A DNA stretch of 64,000 bases from Phycisphaerae bacterium (GTDB lineage Bacteria; Planctomycetota; Phycisphaerae; UBA1845; UTPLA1): NCBI GenBank assembly GCA_019636475.1, contig JAHBXN010000006.1:186001-250000 (forward strand). The letters are read 5' to 3'. Shown here piece by piece: positions 25,664 through 35,226 of this stretch. Positions within the stretch are counted from its first letter, which is position 1. Every line of letters begins with the position of its first letter. A program made the translations under genes and the position numbers. The notes beneath the pieces were generated by a model. It had not been told where the DNA came from. It did not search any database and was given only the letters and a program-made list of their open reading frames with translations.

Positions 25664-26779
25664 TTACTCGCCGGTGCAGGCGCGCCGCGGCATTCGGACC
25701 GTCATCGTGGTGCCCTTGGGGGCCCGGCGTGCGGGGGCGATGCTGCCGCCGATTCGTTCGATGAGTTCGCGGCACACCGCGAGGCCCAATCCCGTTCCGC
25801 GGCCGCCCGTCTTCGTGGTGTAGAACGGCTCAAAAATTCTTTCCATGTCGGCAGGCAGCCCCACGCCGGTGTCCTCGACAACGATCACGACATCGGCCAC
25901 GACGAGATCGGTTGAGATCGTGAGGGTGCCGCCTTGGGGCATGGCGTCGACCGCATTTTTTACGAGATTGCAGAGCACCTGGAACAGGCTGGCGCCCCTT
26001 ACGATCGGCATGTCCGCATGGTGAAAATTGCACACGACCGTCACGCCGCTTTCGCGGATGCGCCCTTCCATGGCGGACAGCGCGTCTTCGACGATCTGGT
26101 TGATTGTCGCCTGTTCATGCGCGCCGGGGGTTGAACGAGAGAACTCCAGCAACGACGCGAGAATCTGGGCCATGCGCTGAATGCCGCTTTTGATGTTCTC
26201 GAGATAGCGCTTTTGCGGCTCGTCGTCGGACGGTTCGATGTGCCGTCGGGCGAGATTCGTGAAACGCAGGATTCCGTCGAGGGGGTTGTTCAACTCGTGG
26301 GCGACGCGCGCCGCCAGCTTTCCGACGGCCGCGAGACGTTCCGAAACGGCAAGCCTGCGTTCCATGCTGATGCGAGCGGTCACGTCCTCGGCGGTGATGA
26401 GACCTCCGAGCGCGTCGACGCTGTCGCCATCGCGCAGCGGGCAGATCGTGACGGAGAGATAGCTGTCAGACTGGTCGCGTCCACGCGGCGCGAGGGCGTC
26501 AAAATGCCGCGAGTGGGGCGATTGAATGATGGCCCGCAGTTCGGACTGCCAGTCGATACATGTGCCTTCGATGGTGAGCTGGGTCATGAGGTCTGCGACC
26601 TGGTCCGCATCGGGCAGCAGCAGGGTAGCCGCCCGGTTTCGTGAGACCACGCGCAGATTACGATCGAAAACGATAAGGCCCGCGGCGAGCGAATCGAAGA
26701 CCGTGCTGAGAATCGCAGGGTTGCCTTCGAGCCCGCGTTCGGCGTTCGGCGTTGTCGTTTTTTGTGAACGTTCGACCAT
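25664..26779 (-). CDS. Cytosolic sensor histidine kinase (PAS, HisKA, HATPase)
   Basis: A 371-residue kinase without membrane segments. Residues 20-135 form a PAS-like domain (FDSLAAGLIVFDRNLRVVSRN), then the phospho-acceptor helix with H161 in VAHELNNPLDGIL, and an ATPase domain with N275 (NLVKNAVDAM), D303-G307 (VEDTGVGLP) and GRGTGLGLAV (327-336). The layout is that of NtrB-like cytosolic kinases, and the downstream gene is an NtrC-type regulator, so the two make a cognate pair. The signal is unknown; a PAS pocket could bind a small molecule or sense redox state. The ATG chosen starts MVERSQK; an earlier start adds 34 residues of low complexity. Confidence 0.93.
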   Translation of the reverse strand: MVERSQKTTTPNAERGLEGNPAILSTVFDSLAAGLIVFDRNLRVVSRNRAATLLLPDADQVADLMTQLTIEGTCIDWQSELRAIIQSPHSRHFDALAPRGRDQSDSYLSVTICPLRDGDSVDALGGLITAEDVTARISMERRLAVSERLAAVGKLAARVAHELNNPLDGILRFTNLARRHIEPSDDEPQKRYLENIKSGIQRMAQILASLLEFSRSTPGAHEQATINQIVEDALSAMEGRIRESGVTVVCNFHHADMPIVRGASLFQVLCNLVKNAVDAMPQGGTLTISTDLVVADVVIVVEDTGVGLPADMERIFEPFYTTKTGGRGTGLGLAVCRELIERIGGSIAPARRAPKGTTMTVRMPRRACTGE

Positions 26780-26977
26780 CGTGGTGACTGACCGATCCTT
26801 CCGCGGTGCCGCGGTTGCTGATCCGTGTTGATAAATCTGTACGGGCCGGTGCGCGGGAGCCACTCCGGCTGGCGGATACATCGGTCAGCCGGACTGGGTG
26901 CGACATCAAATGTTGATTCGGAGCAACGTTATCGCGCTGAGGGGAGTCTGTGGCGGCTTATCGGATGTCCATGCGGG

Positions 26978-27595
26978 CTAGCGGATGCCCGCCTGGTTCA
27001 ACTGCTCGATCTCGACGTTGAATCCGAACAACATTTGGTTGATTTTCACGCCGAGGAGTGTTTCGATATTCGCAACATAGACGAGGTGCAAATATGGCGG
27101 CACCATAAGCGGGCGATAGAAGCCGTCGCGAAATTCGCCATACAGAAACGCGACGCGGCCGCGCTGTCGCACTGACGACACCACGATGGGCCATTGATCC
27201 GGTCGTGACTCGCCGATGCGTGCCGCCAATCCGACGACCACGCCGCGACTGAAATCGGGGCGGTGGCCGGCTGCGTCGAGGTTGGTCGCGCGGGCGAGCT
27301 GATCCCATTGTTCGGCGCGGGTCACGATGACGAAATCGAATCGGTCCGATAGCTGGTAGGTGCAACCCGGAGGCATTGCGGCGGAGCGAAGTATCCGCAC
27401 AAACCATTGCCGCCCCATGCCTTCCTCCTGGACGCTGAATCGGCTGGTCCGTTCGAGCTTTGCGCTGTCATTCCAGACCTGCAGCGACATATCCTGTGTC
27501 GCGCAGCCCGGACCGGCGAAAATTGCTGTGAGGAGCCCGAAAAGGGTCGCTGGGCTGTTCTCGCCGTTGCGAGGTTTGAGCCGTTGGAATAGCAT
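26978..27595 (-). CDS. Probable lipoprotein of unknown function
   Basis: A 205-residue protein. With the ATG at 27595 (GGAG five bases upstream), it begins with a basic stretch and the hydrophobic run TLFGLLTAIFAGPGCATQ, so C31 may be lipidated, though the lipobox is poor (GPG before C). A second ATG at 27703 with GGAG upstream would lengthen the protein by 36 low-complexity residues and leave only 15 bases to the divergent ald. The body is alpha/beta (FDFVIVTRAEQWDQL, FLYGEFRDGFYRPLMVPPYL) and matches no family I know. Membrane-associated periplasmic location is inferred. Confidence 0.6.
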   Translation of the reverse strand: MLFQRLKPRNGENSPATLFGLLTAIFAGPGCATQDMSLQVWNDSAKLERTSRFSVQEEGMGRQWFVRILRSAAMPPGCTYQLSDRFDFVIVTRAEQWDQLARATNLDAAGHRPDFSRGVVVGLAARIGESRPDQWPIVVSSVRQRGRVAFLYGEFRDGFYRPLMVPPYLHLVYVANIETLLGVKINQMLFGFNVEIEQLNQAGIR

Positions 27596-27718
27596 CTTGC
27601 TCCGCGCTTCGGCCCTTCGAAGCGGCCCGTCTGAAGAACTTGGCCGGTCCACGGCCCCTGCCCGTTCGGGGGATCCAAGTTTCGGCGGCGAGTCGGATGT
27701 CATCGGAGCTCCAATACC

Positions 27719-28825
27719 ATGATCGTTGGCGTCGTTAAAGAGATCAAGCCGCACGAGTATCGCGTAGGAATGATTCCCTCCGGGGCGGCTGCGTTCGTAC
27801 AGGCCGGGCACTCAGTCCTGGTTGAGAAGGACGCCGGAGCGGGTTCGGGTTTTCTCGACCAGGACTATGTCGAGGCAGGCGCGAAGGTGGTCGATCGCGC
27901 ATCGGATGTCTGGGCCAAGGCCGAGATGGTCATGAAAGTAAAGGAGCCTCAGCCGGTCGAAATCAAGTCACTTCGCCGCGATCAGGTCCTCTTTACCTAC
28001 TTTCATTTCGCCGCCGACCGCGAACTGACGGAAGGCGTGCTTCACAGCGGGTGCGTCGCCATCGCTTATGAGACCGTGCGCGACCGGAAGGGCACCTTGC
28101 CGCTGCTGACCCCCATGAGCGAGGTTGCCGGCAAGATGAGCGTTCAAGAGGGGGCGAAGTATCTTGAACGGCCGATGATGGGCCGCGGCATTCTGCTCGG
28201 TGGAGTGCCGGGCGTGGAGCCTGCGACGGTTTTGATTCTCGGCGGCGGCGTGGTCGGTACGAATGCGGCGAAGGTCGCCGCCGGCCTGGGCGCGCATGTG
28301 CTGTTGATGGATGTCAGCCTCGAGCGCCTGCGATACCTGTCGGATGTTATGCCTGCGAATGTCACGCCGTTGTTCAGTGATCCGGCGTTGATCGCATACC
28401 ACCTTCGCGAGGCTGATCTGGTGATTGGGGCGGTGCTGATTCCGGGGGCGCGCTGCCCGGTTCTGATTCGTCGTGACCATCTTAAGACGATGAAACCCGG
28501 CGCGGTGATCGTGGACGTCGGCGTTGATCAGGGCGGTTGCTGCGAGACGATTCGTCCCACGACTCACGACAATCCGACGTACATCGTAGACGATGTCGTG
28601 CATTACGGTGTGGCCAACATGCCCGGCGCCGTGGGGCGAACAAGCACCTTCGCGCTGACCAACGCCACGATGCCCTACGCCCTCCGGCTGGCGAACATGG
28701 GCTATCAGGCCGCGTGCAAGGCCGATCCCGGACTCGCCGCGGGCGTCGACATCCACAAAGGAATGCTCGTCAACCGCGACGTGGCGGAGACCTTCGGCTT
28801 GGAATATCGCGCGTGGGAGCCATAA
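27719..28825 (+). CDS. ald: Alanine dehydrogenase
   Basis: The 368-residue NAD-dependent enzyme interconverts alanine and pyruvate plus ammonia. It starts MIVGVVKEIKPHEYRVG, the family opening. K74-type and H96 substrate residues lie in VKVKEPQ-like MVMKVKEPQPVE and FTYFHFAAD. The Rossmann motif is LILGGGVVGTNAAKVAAG (about 170-190), followed by the acidic VLLMDVS. The length is usual (370). It is the first gene of a plus-strand series, but 168 bases separate it from the export genes, so it is probably a transcription unit of its own. The divergent lipoprotein gene shares its promoter region. Confidence 0.96.
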   Translation: MIVGVVKEIKPHEYRVGMIPSGAAAFVQAGHSVLVEKDAGAGSGFLDQDYVEAGAKVVDRASDVWAKAEMVMKVKEPQPVEIKSLRRDQVLFTYFHFAADRELTEGVLHSGCVAIAYETVRDRKGTLPLLTPMSEVAGKMSVQEGAKYLERPMMGRGILLGGVPGVEPATVLILGGGVVGTNAAKVAAGLGAHVLLMDVSLERLRYLSDVMPANVTPLFSDPALIAYHLREADLVIGAVLIPGARCPVLIRRDHLKTMKPGAVIVDVGVDQGGCCETIRPTTHDNPTYIVDDVVHYGVANMPGAVGRTSTFALTNATMPYALRLANMGYQAACKADPGLAAGVDIHKGMLVNRDVAETFGLEYRAWEP

Positions 28826-28993
28826 CATCTCATTGCGGCGGACTGCTGAAGGGCGGATCGGCGAGAGATTTCGGCTTGGCCGCCGTTTAGGTGACGAGCG
28901 GCAGCGGGGCCTCGTCTTGCGTGATGACCTTAGGGCGATTGGCTGCTCGTTGGTACTCCGGGCGGGCAAAGAGTCAGACGAATCAGGATCCTC

Positions 28994-30502
28994 ATGAGTC
29001 GCGGAATCATCATCTTTCTAATCGTGCTCGGCGTACTTTTCGGTGGGTTCTTACTGATCAGCCAGTCAAACCTGCTGTCGATGTCGAATCCCTGGCTTGA
29101 CGGCATTCGCGACAAGACGAGCCGCGGGGATCTGGTCATTCCGGTGACGGCGACGGGCGTGGTTGAGGCAGCACAGTATATCCAGGTGAAGTCGAAGGCC
29201 AGCGGCATCGTCGATCAGATTCCGGTGCTGGAAGGCCAGATGGTTCGCAAGGGCGATGTGCTTGTCGTGCTCGATCCGGTGGATGAGAAGCGTGCGGTCG
29301 AAGCGAGGCAGTCGGAAGTTGATCGCTCGCAGTCGGGTCTTGAGAAGGCGAAGATCGCGTTGGAGAAGGCCCGCGTGGACCTTCCGAACCAGACTCGAAC
29401 GGCCCAGGCTCGCCTGAGTGATGCCCGGGCCCGTCTAGCGACGACTCAATTCCAGTATGACAAGGTCATGAAGATGGTCGGCGATCTGCATGACGCCGGC
29501 ACCTACAGTGAGCAGGAAATCGTGACGGTGACCGCCAGCCGCGAGAGCGCACTGGCCGCCGTTGAACTGGCGGAGATCGACGTCATCACTTCGGAGAACA
29601 ATGAGAAGGTTCTGCTGAAGAGCGCGGAAGAGGATGTGACCCAGGCAGAGGCGGCGCATCTGACGGCCGTGAAGAACCTGGAAGATGCGAAGCAGCGGCT
29701 TGATGAGACGGTCGTTCGTGCGTCGGCGGACGCAATGGTTTACAGCATTCAGACGCGCGTTGGCGAGGCGATTCAGAGCGGTACGCAGTCGCTGACAGGC
29801 GGCACGCCCCTGATGATGCTGGCGGACGTCAGCGCGATGTTCGTCATCGCCCAGATCGACGAGGCGGACATCGGTGAGATTCGCGAGATCGCCCCGGACT
29901 ATGCTCGTCCCGGCAAGACGCAGAAGCTTGAAGAGTCAGAGTATGTTCGGAAGGCTCGCGAAGTTATCGAGCGTGCGAGTGCCTCCGGCCAGCAACTCAG
30001 TCCGGACGAACAGCAGACGCTGCTGGGTGAGGCTGAGAAGCGTGCGATTGAGGCGGAGGGGATTTCGGTTCGCGCCCGGCCTGTGACCGTGACTGTGGAT
30101 GCGTATCGCACGGAGACGTATGTCGGCGTGATCGAGCGGATTCTGCCGGCGCCGGAGCGCTTGACCAATGCAGTGACGTTCAAGGTGCGCATACGACTTC
30201 TGGGCGAAGACCTTGAGAAGTTGAATGGTCTTCAGGCTGACCTTGAGTTCGAGACTGAGACCAAGCGCGGTGTTGTACTCGTGAAGAATGAGGCGCTTTC
30301 CAGCGAAGGTCGGCAATGCTACGTCTATGTGCCCCATCGCGAGAGCAAGAGTGATCGGTGGGGCGAAAAGAAGCTTCCGGTCAAGATCGGTGCGACCGAC
30401 GGTTCGTATACCGAGGTGGTGTCCGGCCTGAAGGAAGGTGAGGAGGTCTGGACGAAGCGACCTCAACTGACGGACAAGGAGCGTCGCCAGACCGAGGGTT
30501 GA
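28994..30502 (+). CDS. Periplasmic adaptor subunit of a MacA-like exporter
   Basis: A 502-residue membrane-fusion protein. One N-terminal membrane segment (FLIVLGVLFGGFLLI) is followed by a lipoyl-like half (VEAAQYIQVKSKASGIVDQI and LEGQMVRKGDVLVVLD), a long coiled-coil hairpin (about residues 95-250) and the second lipoyl half plus beta-barrel. A further insertion of about 60 residues (KTQKLEESEYVRKAREVI, then TLLGEAEKRA) within the barrel region looks helical and is not typical of MacA. It carries exported substrates across the periplasm with the ATPase and permease encoded next. No outer-membrane factor is adjacent. Confidence 0.85.
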   Translation: MSRGIIIFLIVLGVLFGGFLLISQSNLLSMSNPWLDGIRDKTSRGDLVIPVTATGVVEAAQYIQVKSKASGIVDQIPVLEGQMVRKGDVLVVLDPVDEKRAVEARQSEVDRSQSGLEKAKIALEKARVDLPNQTRTAQARLSDARARLATTQFQYDKVMKMVGDLHDAGTYSEQEIVTVTASRESALAAVELAEIDVITSENNEKVLLKSAEEDVTQAEAAHLTAVKNLEDAKQRLDETVVRASADAMVYSIQTRVGEAIQSGTQSLTGGTPLMMLADVSAMFVIAQIDEADIGEIREIAPDYARPGKTQKLEESEYVRKAREVIERASASGQQLSPDEQQTLLGEAEKRAIEAEGISVRARPVTVTVDAYRTETYVGVIERILPAPERLTNAVTFKVRIRLLGEDLEKLNGLQADLEFETETKRGVVLVKNEALSSEGRQCYVYVPHRESKSDRWGEKKLPVKIGATDGSYTEVVSGLKEGEEVWTKRPQLTDKERRQTEG

Positions 30503-30628
30503 TCCGATCGGTGATCGCGGCCGGATTCGGCAACGACGAGAAGTCTGTGTCGCGTCAGGAGTTGCTCATTTGAAATCGGAACAGCCCGGCAGTACCTGCG
30601 AATTGGTTTATTTGCGCACGAGACGCCA

Positions 30629-31399
30629 TTGCAATCGCCGCTGATAGAAATCCGGAACTTCTCCAAGCACTACGTCATGGGCAGTACGGTCGTCCGCGCG
30701 CTGGACGGTGTCGATCTGACAATCCGCGCCGGCGAGATGGTGTCCATCACGGGGCAGTCAGGCAGCGGCAAGAGCACGATGATGCACCTGCTCGGTTGTC
30801 TCGACCGGCCCAGCAGCGGCGAGTACTACCTCGACGGTGAGTTGGTCAGTGCGATGAGCGATCGTCAACTGGCCGTCGTTCGAAACACGAAGATCGGCTT
30901 TGTGTTTCAAACATTCAATCTGATTCAGCGAACCAGCGCGATTGATAATGTGGCGGTGCCGCTGTTTTACGCGAGGAAGCTGGCGGTCCGCGAGGCATCG
31001 CTGCGTGCGCTCGAGAAGGTGGGATTGGCGAAGCGTGGCACGCACACGCCGAGCGAGTTGTCCGGCGGCGAGCGACAGCGTGTCGCGATTGCTCGGGCGA
31101 TCGTCAACGAACCGAAGATTCTGCTGGCCGATGAGCCAACGGGCAATCTGGACACGCGGACGGGCGAGCAGATCATGGGCATTTTCCACGATCTGCATGC
31201 ATCGGGCGTCACGATCGTGCTTGTGACGCATGAGATGGATGTGGCCGTGCAGGCGGAGCGCGTGATCCGAATGCGTGACGGCAAGATCATTGATGACCGT
31301 CCGGTCAATGACGCCTTGCGCGACGAGCTGGGCGTTTCGCATTTGCCGAGGCCGCCGCGCCGTTCGCCTCCGCCAATGGCGAGGCCGGCGAGTGTGTAG
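30629..31399 (+). CDS. ABC exporter ATP-binding subunit (MacB/LolD type)
   Basis: A 256-residue ATPase. Walker [10 protein letters not shown] (42-50), Q-loop in FVFQTFNLI, signature [15 protein letters not shown], Walker [10 protein letters not shown] and switch histidine in VTHEMD are all intact. The [14 protein letters not shown] element after Walker A is typical of MacB-type ATPases, although here ATPase and permease are separate chains. The only suitable start is TTG ([10 protein letters not shown]) without a strong ribosome site, so translation may be weak. The C-terminal tail is proline- and arginine-rich. It serves with the adaptor 127 bases upstream and the permease 122 bases downstream. 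Confidence 0.9.
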   Translation: MQSPLIEIRNFSKHYVMGSTVVRALDGVDLTIRAGEMVSITGQSGSGKSTMMHLLGCLDRPSSGEYYLDGELVSAMSDRQLAVVRNTKIGFVFQTFNLIQRTSAIDNVAVPLFYARKLAVREASLRALEKVGLAKRGTHTPSELSGGERQRVAIARAIVNEPKILLADEPTGNLDTRTGEQIMGIFHDLHASGVTIVLVTHEMDVAVQAERVIRMRDGKIIDDRPVNDALRDELGVSHLPRPPRRSPPPMARPASV

Positions 31400-31520
31400 C
31401 GATCGGTGAGGTCGTGTCGAGCGAGTGGCTGGCGCGGCATCCGGGACTCCGAACAATCGACTCCGAGACGAGGGATGGCGGTGACCCTCGATTTCGCGAC
31501 TCCTTACGCTGTTGGCTGTT

Positions 31521-32759
31521 ATGTTCTTTTTTCGTGTCTGCATGATGGCGATGCGTAGTCTCTGGATTCATCCGCTGCGCAGCATTCTGGCCACGCTTGG
31601 AGTCATCATCGGCGTCGCCGCGGTTGTGGCGGCGATGGCGATTCTTGAAGGCATGAGCGCTCGCATGGCGACGGGCTTCGAATCGATGGGGTCCAACAAA
31701 CTTTACGTGATGCCGGAGGTCGAGCGGCGTAACCGCCGGGCGGTTGGCAACTTCGATTCGCTGGAGCTGGATGATGCCTACGCGATAGAGCGAAACTGCC
31801 AGGATACGATTTCTCGCGCCATGCCGCAGATCAACAACTCCGTCACGGTGAAATTCCGATCGAAGTCAACGAATGCGTCGATTCTGGGCGCGACCGAGGC
31901 GTATCCGCTGATCAACAATCACAACGTTGTCGAGGGCGAGTTTTTCTCTCGTGCGAACGTGCAGGGGAAGGCCAGCGTTGTCGTCCTGGGTTCGAAGGTG
32001 AAGGAAGAGCTTTTCGGCGGCAGGCCTGCGATTGAGGAAAAAATCAAGATCTCCGGTCTTGGGGCGCTTGGGACTCGCACGTTGACCGTCATTGGCGTGA
32101 TGGAGGAAAAAGGCAACGTCGGTTTCACGGACGTTGATCGCCAGATCATCATCCCGATCACCACGGCGATGGAGAAGGTCTATGGAGTGAAGTACATTCA
32201 GACCATCATTGCGGAGGCACGGTCCGCATCCGACGCCGACATCGAGGCCGGGAAGAGCGACATTAAGAAGCTGCTGCGCATGCGGCACAAGATTCGTGCC
32301 GGACATCAGGACGATTTCCAGGTGCAGGCTCAGAAGGAATTCGTGCAGCAATTTGGCCAGTTTCAGAAGATCATCGGCGTCGTCCTGGGCTCAATCGCGG
32401 GAATCAGCCTTGTCGTCGGCGGAATCGGCATCATGAACATCATGCTGGTTGCGGTGACCGAGCGCACGCGTGAAATCGGAGTTCGCATGGCGATGGGTGC
32501 GCAGCGGCTGGATGTGATGCAGCAATTCCTCGTCGAGGCCAGCTTTGTCTCGTTTCTTGGCGGCGCGCTGGGCGTGGCGATGGGCTGGGGCATGGCGAAT
32601 ACCATCGAGAAGCTGACGCGCGTTTTCGAGACGCTTACGACGCCGTGGTCGATTGCGGCCGCCCTCGCCATGGCCACATTCACCGGCATCGTCAGCGGGA
32701 TTTATCCGGCATGGAAGGCGTCGCGGCTCGACCCGGTGGAGGCGCTGCGGTATGAGTAG
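31521..32759 (+). CDS. ABC exporter permease (MacB/FtsX type)
   Basis: A 412-residue permease with the MacB layout: one N-terminal helix (SILATLGVIIGVAAVVAAMA), a large periplasmic domain (about 45-280), and three C-terminal helices beginning with the family motif GIGIMNIMLVAVTERTREIG, then RMAMGAQRLDVMQQFLVEA and the last helix before YPAWKASRLDPVEALRYE. These proteins transmit ATP-driven movements to the periplasm (mechanotransmission) and typically export macrolides, lipoproteins or peptides. The ATG at 31521 (MFFFRVCMMAMRSL) gives the usual family start. It forms a dimer; substrate unknown. Confidence 0.93.
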   Translation: MFFFRVCMMAMRSLWIHPLRSILATLGVIIGVAAVVAAMAILEGMSARMATGFESMGSNKLYVMPEVERRNRRAVGNFDSLELDDAYAIERNCQDTISRAMPQINNSVTVKFRSKSTNASILGATEAYPLINNHNVVEGEFFSRANVQGKASVVVLGSKVKEELFGGRPAIEEKIKISGLGALGTRTLTVIGVMEEKGNVGFTDVDRQIIIPITTAMEKVYGVKYIQTIIAEARSASDADIEAGKSDIKKLLRMRHKIRAGHQDDFQVQAQKEFVQQFGQFQKIIGVVLGSIAGISLVVGGIGIMNIMLVAVTERTREIGVRMAMGAQRLDVMQQFLVEASFVSFLGGALGVAMGWGMANTIEKLTRVFETLTTPWSIAAALAMATFTGIVSGIYPAWKASRLDPVEALRYE

Positions 32760-32760
32760 A

Positions 32761-32776
32761 GCCCGCGAAATCGGGC
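32761..32776 (+). terminator. Weak stem-loop after the exporter permease
   Basis: GCCCG (32761-32765) and CGGGC (32772-32776) form a five-base stem with a six-base loop right after the stop codon. There is no T-run behind it, only GTTAGAATT, so it may be a weak terminator or merely an mRNA-stabilising hairpin. Confidence 0.3.
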
Positions 32777-32906
32777 GTTAGAATTCAGCGGATGGAGCGG
32801 ATCCGGCGGTCGAATGCCACAGTGTTGACCATCGCGCCGATCGGTCGAGCGCGGCTCATTCGCATCGCCCTGTTTCTGAGTTCACGTTGACAGTTCCTGG
32901 TGCCCT

Positions 32907-33425
32907 ATGCCGAACCGACGCCCTCGCATCGCCGTATTCGCCGGAACGTTTGACCCTCCGACGAAAGGCCATCTCGGAATCATCGACCGAGCAAGGCGAT
33001 TGTTCGATCGCACGATTGTGGCTGTCGGCGTCAATCCGGAGAAGTCTCCGTTGTTCACGGCCGCAGAGCGTGTCGAGATGCTCCGTGAACTGCTCAATGA
33101 CGCAACGGACGTGGAGGTCGAGTCTTACACCGGCTTGACGATGGACTACGTCAAGAACAAGGGCGCGGATGTGATCGTCAAAGGCATTCGAGACACCGAC
33201 GATCTGCGGAATGAACTTCGACAGGCCAACGTCAATATGATTGCCGGGGATGTCGAGACGGTTTTCCTCTTCACTGATGATCAGACAGCGCTCATCAGTG
33301 GTACCCTCATTCGGCAGATCGCGGAGATGGGCGGACTGGAGAGCAATCGGATCGAACGATTGATTCCGGCCAGCGTGGTTGGTCGATTGCGTCGGAAACT
33401 CAACATCGCGCAACCGAACGACTGA
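32907..33425 (+). CDS. coaD: Phosphopantetheine adenylyltransferase
   Basis: The 172-residue enzyme makes dephospho-CoA from phosphopantetheine and ATP, the fourth step of CoA synthesis. The nucleotidyltransferase motif is AGTFDPPTKGHLGII (12-26, with the TxGH residues), and the C-terminal ATP-binding motif reads ISGTLIRQI, where most family members have ISSTxVR. VKGIRDTDDLRNELR is the usual middle motif. It is slightly longer than the family standard (about 160). It follows the permease by 147 bases; functional connection is unlikely. ATG at MPNRRPRIAVF is the only good start. Confidence 0.96.
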   Translation: MPNRRPRIAVFAGTFDPPTKGHLGIIDRARRLFDRTIVAVGVNPEKSPLFTAAERVEMLRELLNDATDVEVESYTGLTMDYVKNKGADVIVKGIRDTDDLRNELRQANVNMIAGDVETVFLFTDDQTALISGTLIRQIAEMGGLESNRIERLIPASVVGRLRRKLNIAQPND

Positions 33426-33455
33426 CGGTGCCGGCTGCTCCCGGCCTGGCGCTTC

Positions 33456-34013
33456 TCAATGCTTCGAAATGTGCATTGCATCCGCCGCGATGATGGTTGC
33501 CTTGTCATCGAGTTGGGTGAGTTTGCCGACAACCACGACCTCGCTCAATTCCTTCAGACCCTGTATTCCCCTGATTTCCGCTTTGACCGGGGCGCCGTTT
33601 GCATCCACCACCTGAACGGTCACTGAGTGCTTTGCAATGTCAGGCGCGGTATCGCAACAGTAGTCCCACGGTGTCGCACATTCGTCACCAGGCTTGTCGG
33701 AGCAGGCGTCCAGCCCCGCGCCCATCAGCGTGAATACCGCGCGACCCTCCACGAATGGCGCCTTGCTTCCGCCGATGCGGCCGCGAACGACGACCTTGTC
33801 GCCGGTCTTCGCAGCGGATTTCACTTCCTCCACGGTCCTTGCATTGGCGGGTTCAGTGGCAAGAAACAGGCCGGTCGGAAGTCCGGGGGTGGTCGAGACC
33901 GCGGCAGGACCACCGCTTCGCGATGGGTCGGCCGGTCGCTTGTCGCATGCGGTCAACAATGCGAGTGCAGTGATTACCGTGCAGGCAATCGATCGCTTCG
34001 TTTCTGGATTCAT
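33456..34013 (-). CDS. Lipoprotein with cysteine cluster and OB-like fold
   Basis: A 185-residue lipoprotein: basic start, hydrophobic core and lipobox LTAC with C23. A ribosome site AAGGAG seven bases before the ATG fixes the start. After a proline-rich spacer, residues 60-185 look like an OB-fold (VKTGDKVVVRGRIGG-type strand near 66-82, VVVVGKLTQLDDKATIIAA at the end). An inserted loop contains C104, C112, C119 and C120 (DACSDKPGDECATP, DYCCD), suggesting disulfides or metal binding. It lies 26 bases after the ABC permease gene and belongs to the same minus-strand group, so it is probably an outer partner of that exporter. Function unknown. Confidence 0.78.
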   Translation of the reverse strand: MNPETKRSIACTVITALALLTACDKRPADPSRSGGPAAVSTTPGLPTGLFLATEPANARTVEEVKSAAKTGDKVVVRGRIGGSKAPFVEGRAVFTLMGAGLDACSDKPGDECATPWDYCCDTAPDIAKHSVTVQVVDANGAPVKAEIRGIQGLKELSEVVVVGKLTQLDDKATIIAADAMHISKH

Positions 34014-34039
34014 CGCATACTCCTTCGGTTTAAGAGTTA

Positions 34040-35212
34040 TCATACGGCTTTTAATGCAACGGGAATTTCCAATCGCAGGCATCGCCATGCCGGCGGCAAC
34101 GCGCCGAATAGTCCCATGGCGATTCCCGATATCAGCCCGGCCAGCAGCACTGTTGAATCGACGCGCAGTCCGAACGCGCCCATTGAGAATCGAACGGCGG
34201 CGCCATTCAGCACCAGGACCCCAATCGCTGAGGCGATCAGTGCGCCGGTGATAGTGGCGAGCAACGATTCCTGGATGAGCGAAATCAGAATCGCGCTTCG
34301 CCGAAAGCCGATCGATTGCAGCGCCGCCAATTCGCGTGCGCGTGATGCAAATGCGGCATACATCGTGTTCATTCCACCGAAGAGTCCGCCGACGGCAATC
34401 AGTCCCGCCGTAACCCAGGCGACCATGCGTATTGGTGCAAGAAAATCTGCCAATCGCCGGTAGTAGTCCGTTTCACGCACAGACGCAAGCTGGAGATCCA
34501 CTCGCGTCTTTGTCAGAGCGGCGACATCCGCGAATTCGGTCTGCGTCGGATCCAGCGTCAGGACCAGGCAGGAATCGGATGAACGCTTCGCGGCCTGCTT
34601 CAGATCCGTGAGCGGAACCCAGACCTCCGCGTCGATCACCGTGCCTGGCGCGGCGAAGCGGCCGACGATTGTCCACGAGCGATGGTCGATTATCATCGTT
34701 TTGCCTATCGCCAAATCGGCATCGGGTACGCCGAGTTTCGTTGCGGTCATTCGGCCAATCATCACTTCGTCCGCACCGGTTTCAGGGAATCTCCCGTCCA
34801 CGATCTGTACGGATTCATGCACGAGCATGGCTGCCGGCACCACGCCTCGGATCATTGCAAGCGGCCCCTTGATTTGGTCGGCGCGAACCTTCAGGGGGAG
34901 TTGGGCGTGCACTTCGGGTGAAAGATATACCGTGCCTGCGCGGCTTCGGATGCCGCGCAGGCTCGCCGCGATTTCCCCGGCGGCACCGCTGTCGACCTCG
35001 CTTCGCTCAAACGATTCCTCGCTGCCCGCGCCGACCAGGACCACATTGTGGGGGCCGCCGGTCGACCGCAGCGCGGCGTCCATGCCTCGCACGAATGCCG
35101 CCGCCGCGATGACAAGAGTCAGAACCGTGGCACTCCCAAGGACCAGCAGGACCAGTCGGACGGGTGAGTGTCCGAGGTTGCGAACGGCATACTCAATCGG
35201 CAATCGGCGCAT
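34040..35212 (-). CDS. ABC exporter permease 1 (FtsX type)
   Basis: A 390-residue permease with one N-terminal helix (LVLLVLGSATVLTLVIAAAA), a periplasmic domain (about 45-270) and three C-terminal helices beginning at VTAGLIAVGGLFGGMNTMY, with the family motif ASRARELAALQSIGFRR. AAGGAG nine bases before the ATG (MRRLPIEYAVRN) supports the start. A second permease lies 14 bases upstream, so the two probably assemble as a heterodimer with the shared ATPase at 36375. The periplasmic domain is not close to that of the MacB-like protein at 31521. The substrate is unknown. Confidence 0.88.
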   Translation of the reverse strand: MRRLPIEYAVRNLGHSPVRLVLLVLGSATVLTLVIAAAAFVRGMDAALRSTGGPHNVVLVGAGSEESFERSEVDSGAAGEIAASLRGIRSRAGTVYLSPEVHAQLPLKVRADQIKGPLAMIRGVVPAAMLVHESVQIVDGRFPETGADEVMIGRMTATKLGVPDADLAIGKTMIIDHRSWTIVGRFAAPGTVIDAEVWVPLTDLKQAAKRSSDSCLVLTLDPTQTEFADVAALTKTRVDLQLASVRETDYYRRLADFLAPIRMVAWVTAGLIAVGGLFGGMNTMYAAFASRARELAALQSIGFRRSAILISLIQESLLATITGALIASAIGVLVLNGAAVRFSMGAFGLRVDSTVLLAGLISGIAMGLFGALPPAWRCLRLEIPVALKAV

Positions 35213-35226
35213 GCGGCGCGACTCCT

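Noticed and set aside
27968-28969. 333-codon open frame on the minus strand
   Set aside because: Antisense to alanine dehydrogenase; no ribosome site, histidine- and arginine-rich translation without domains.
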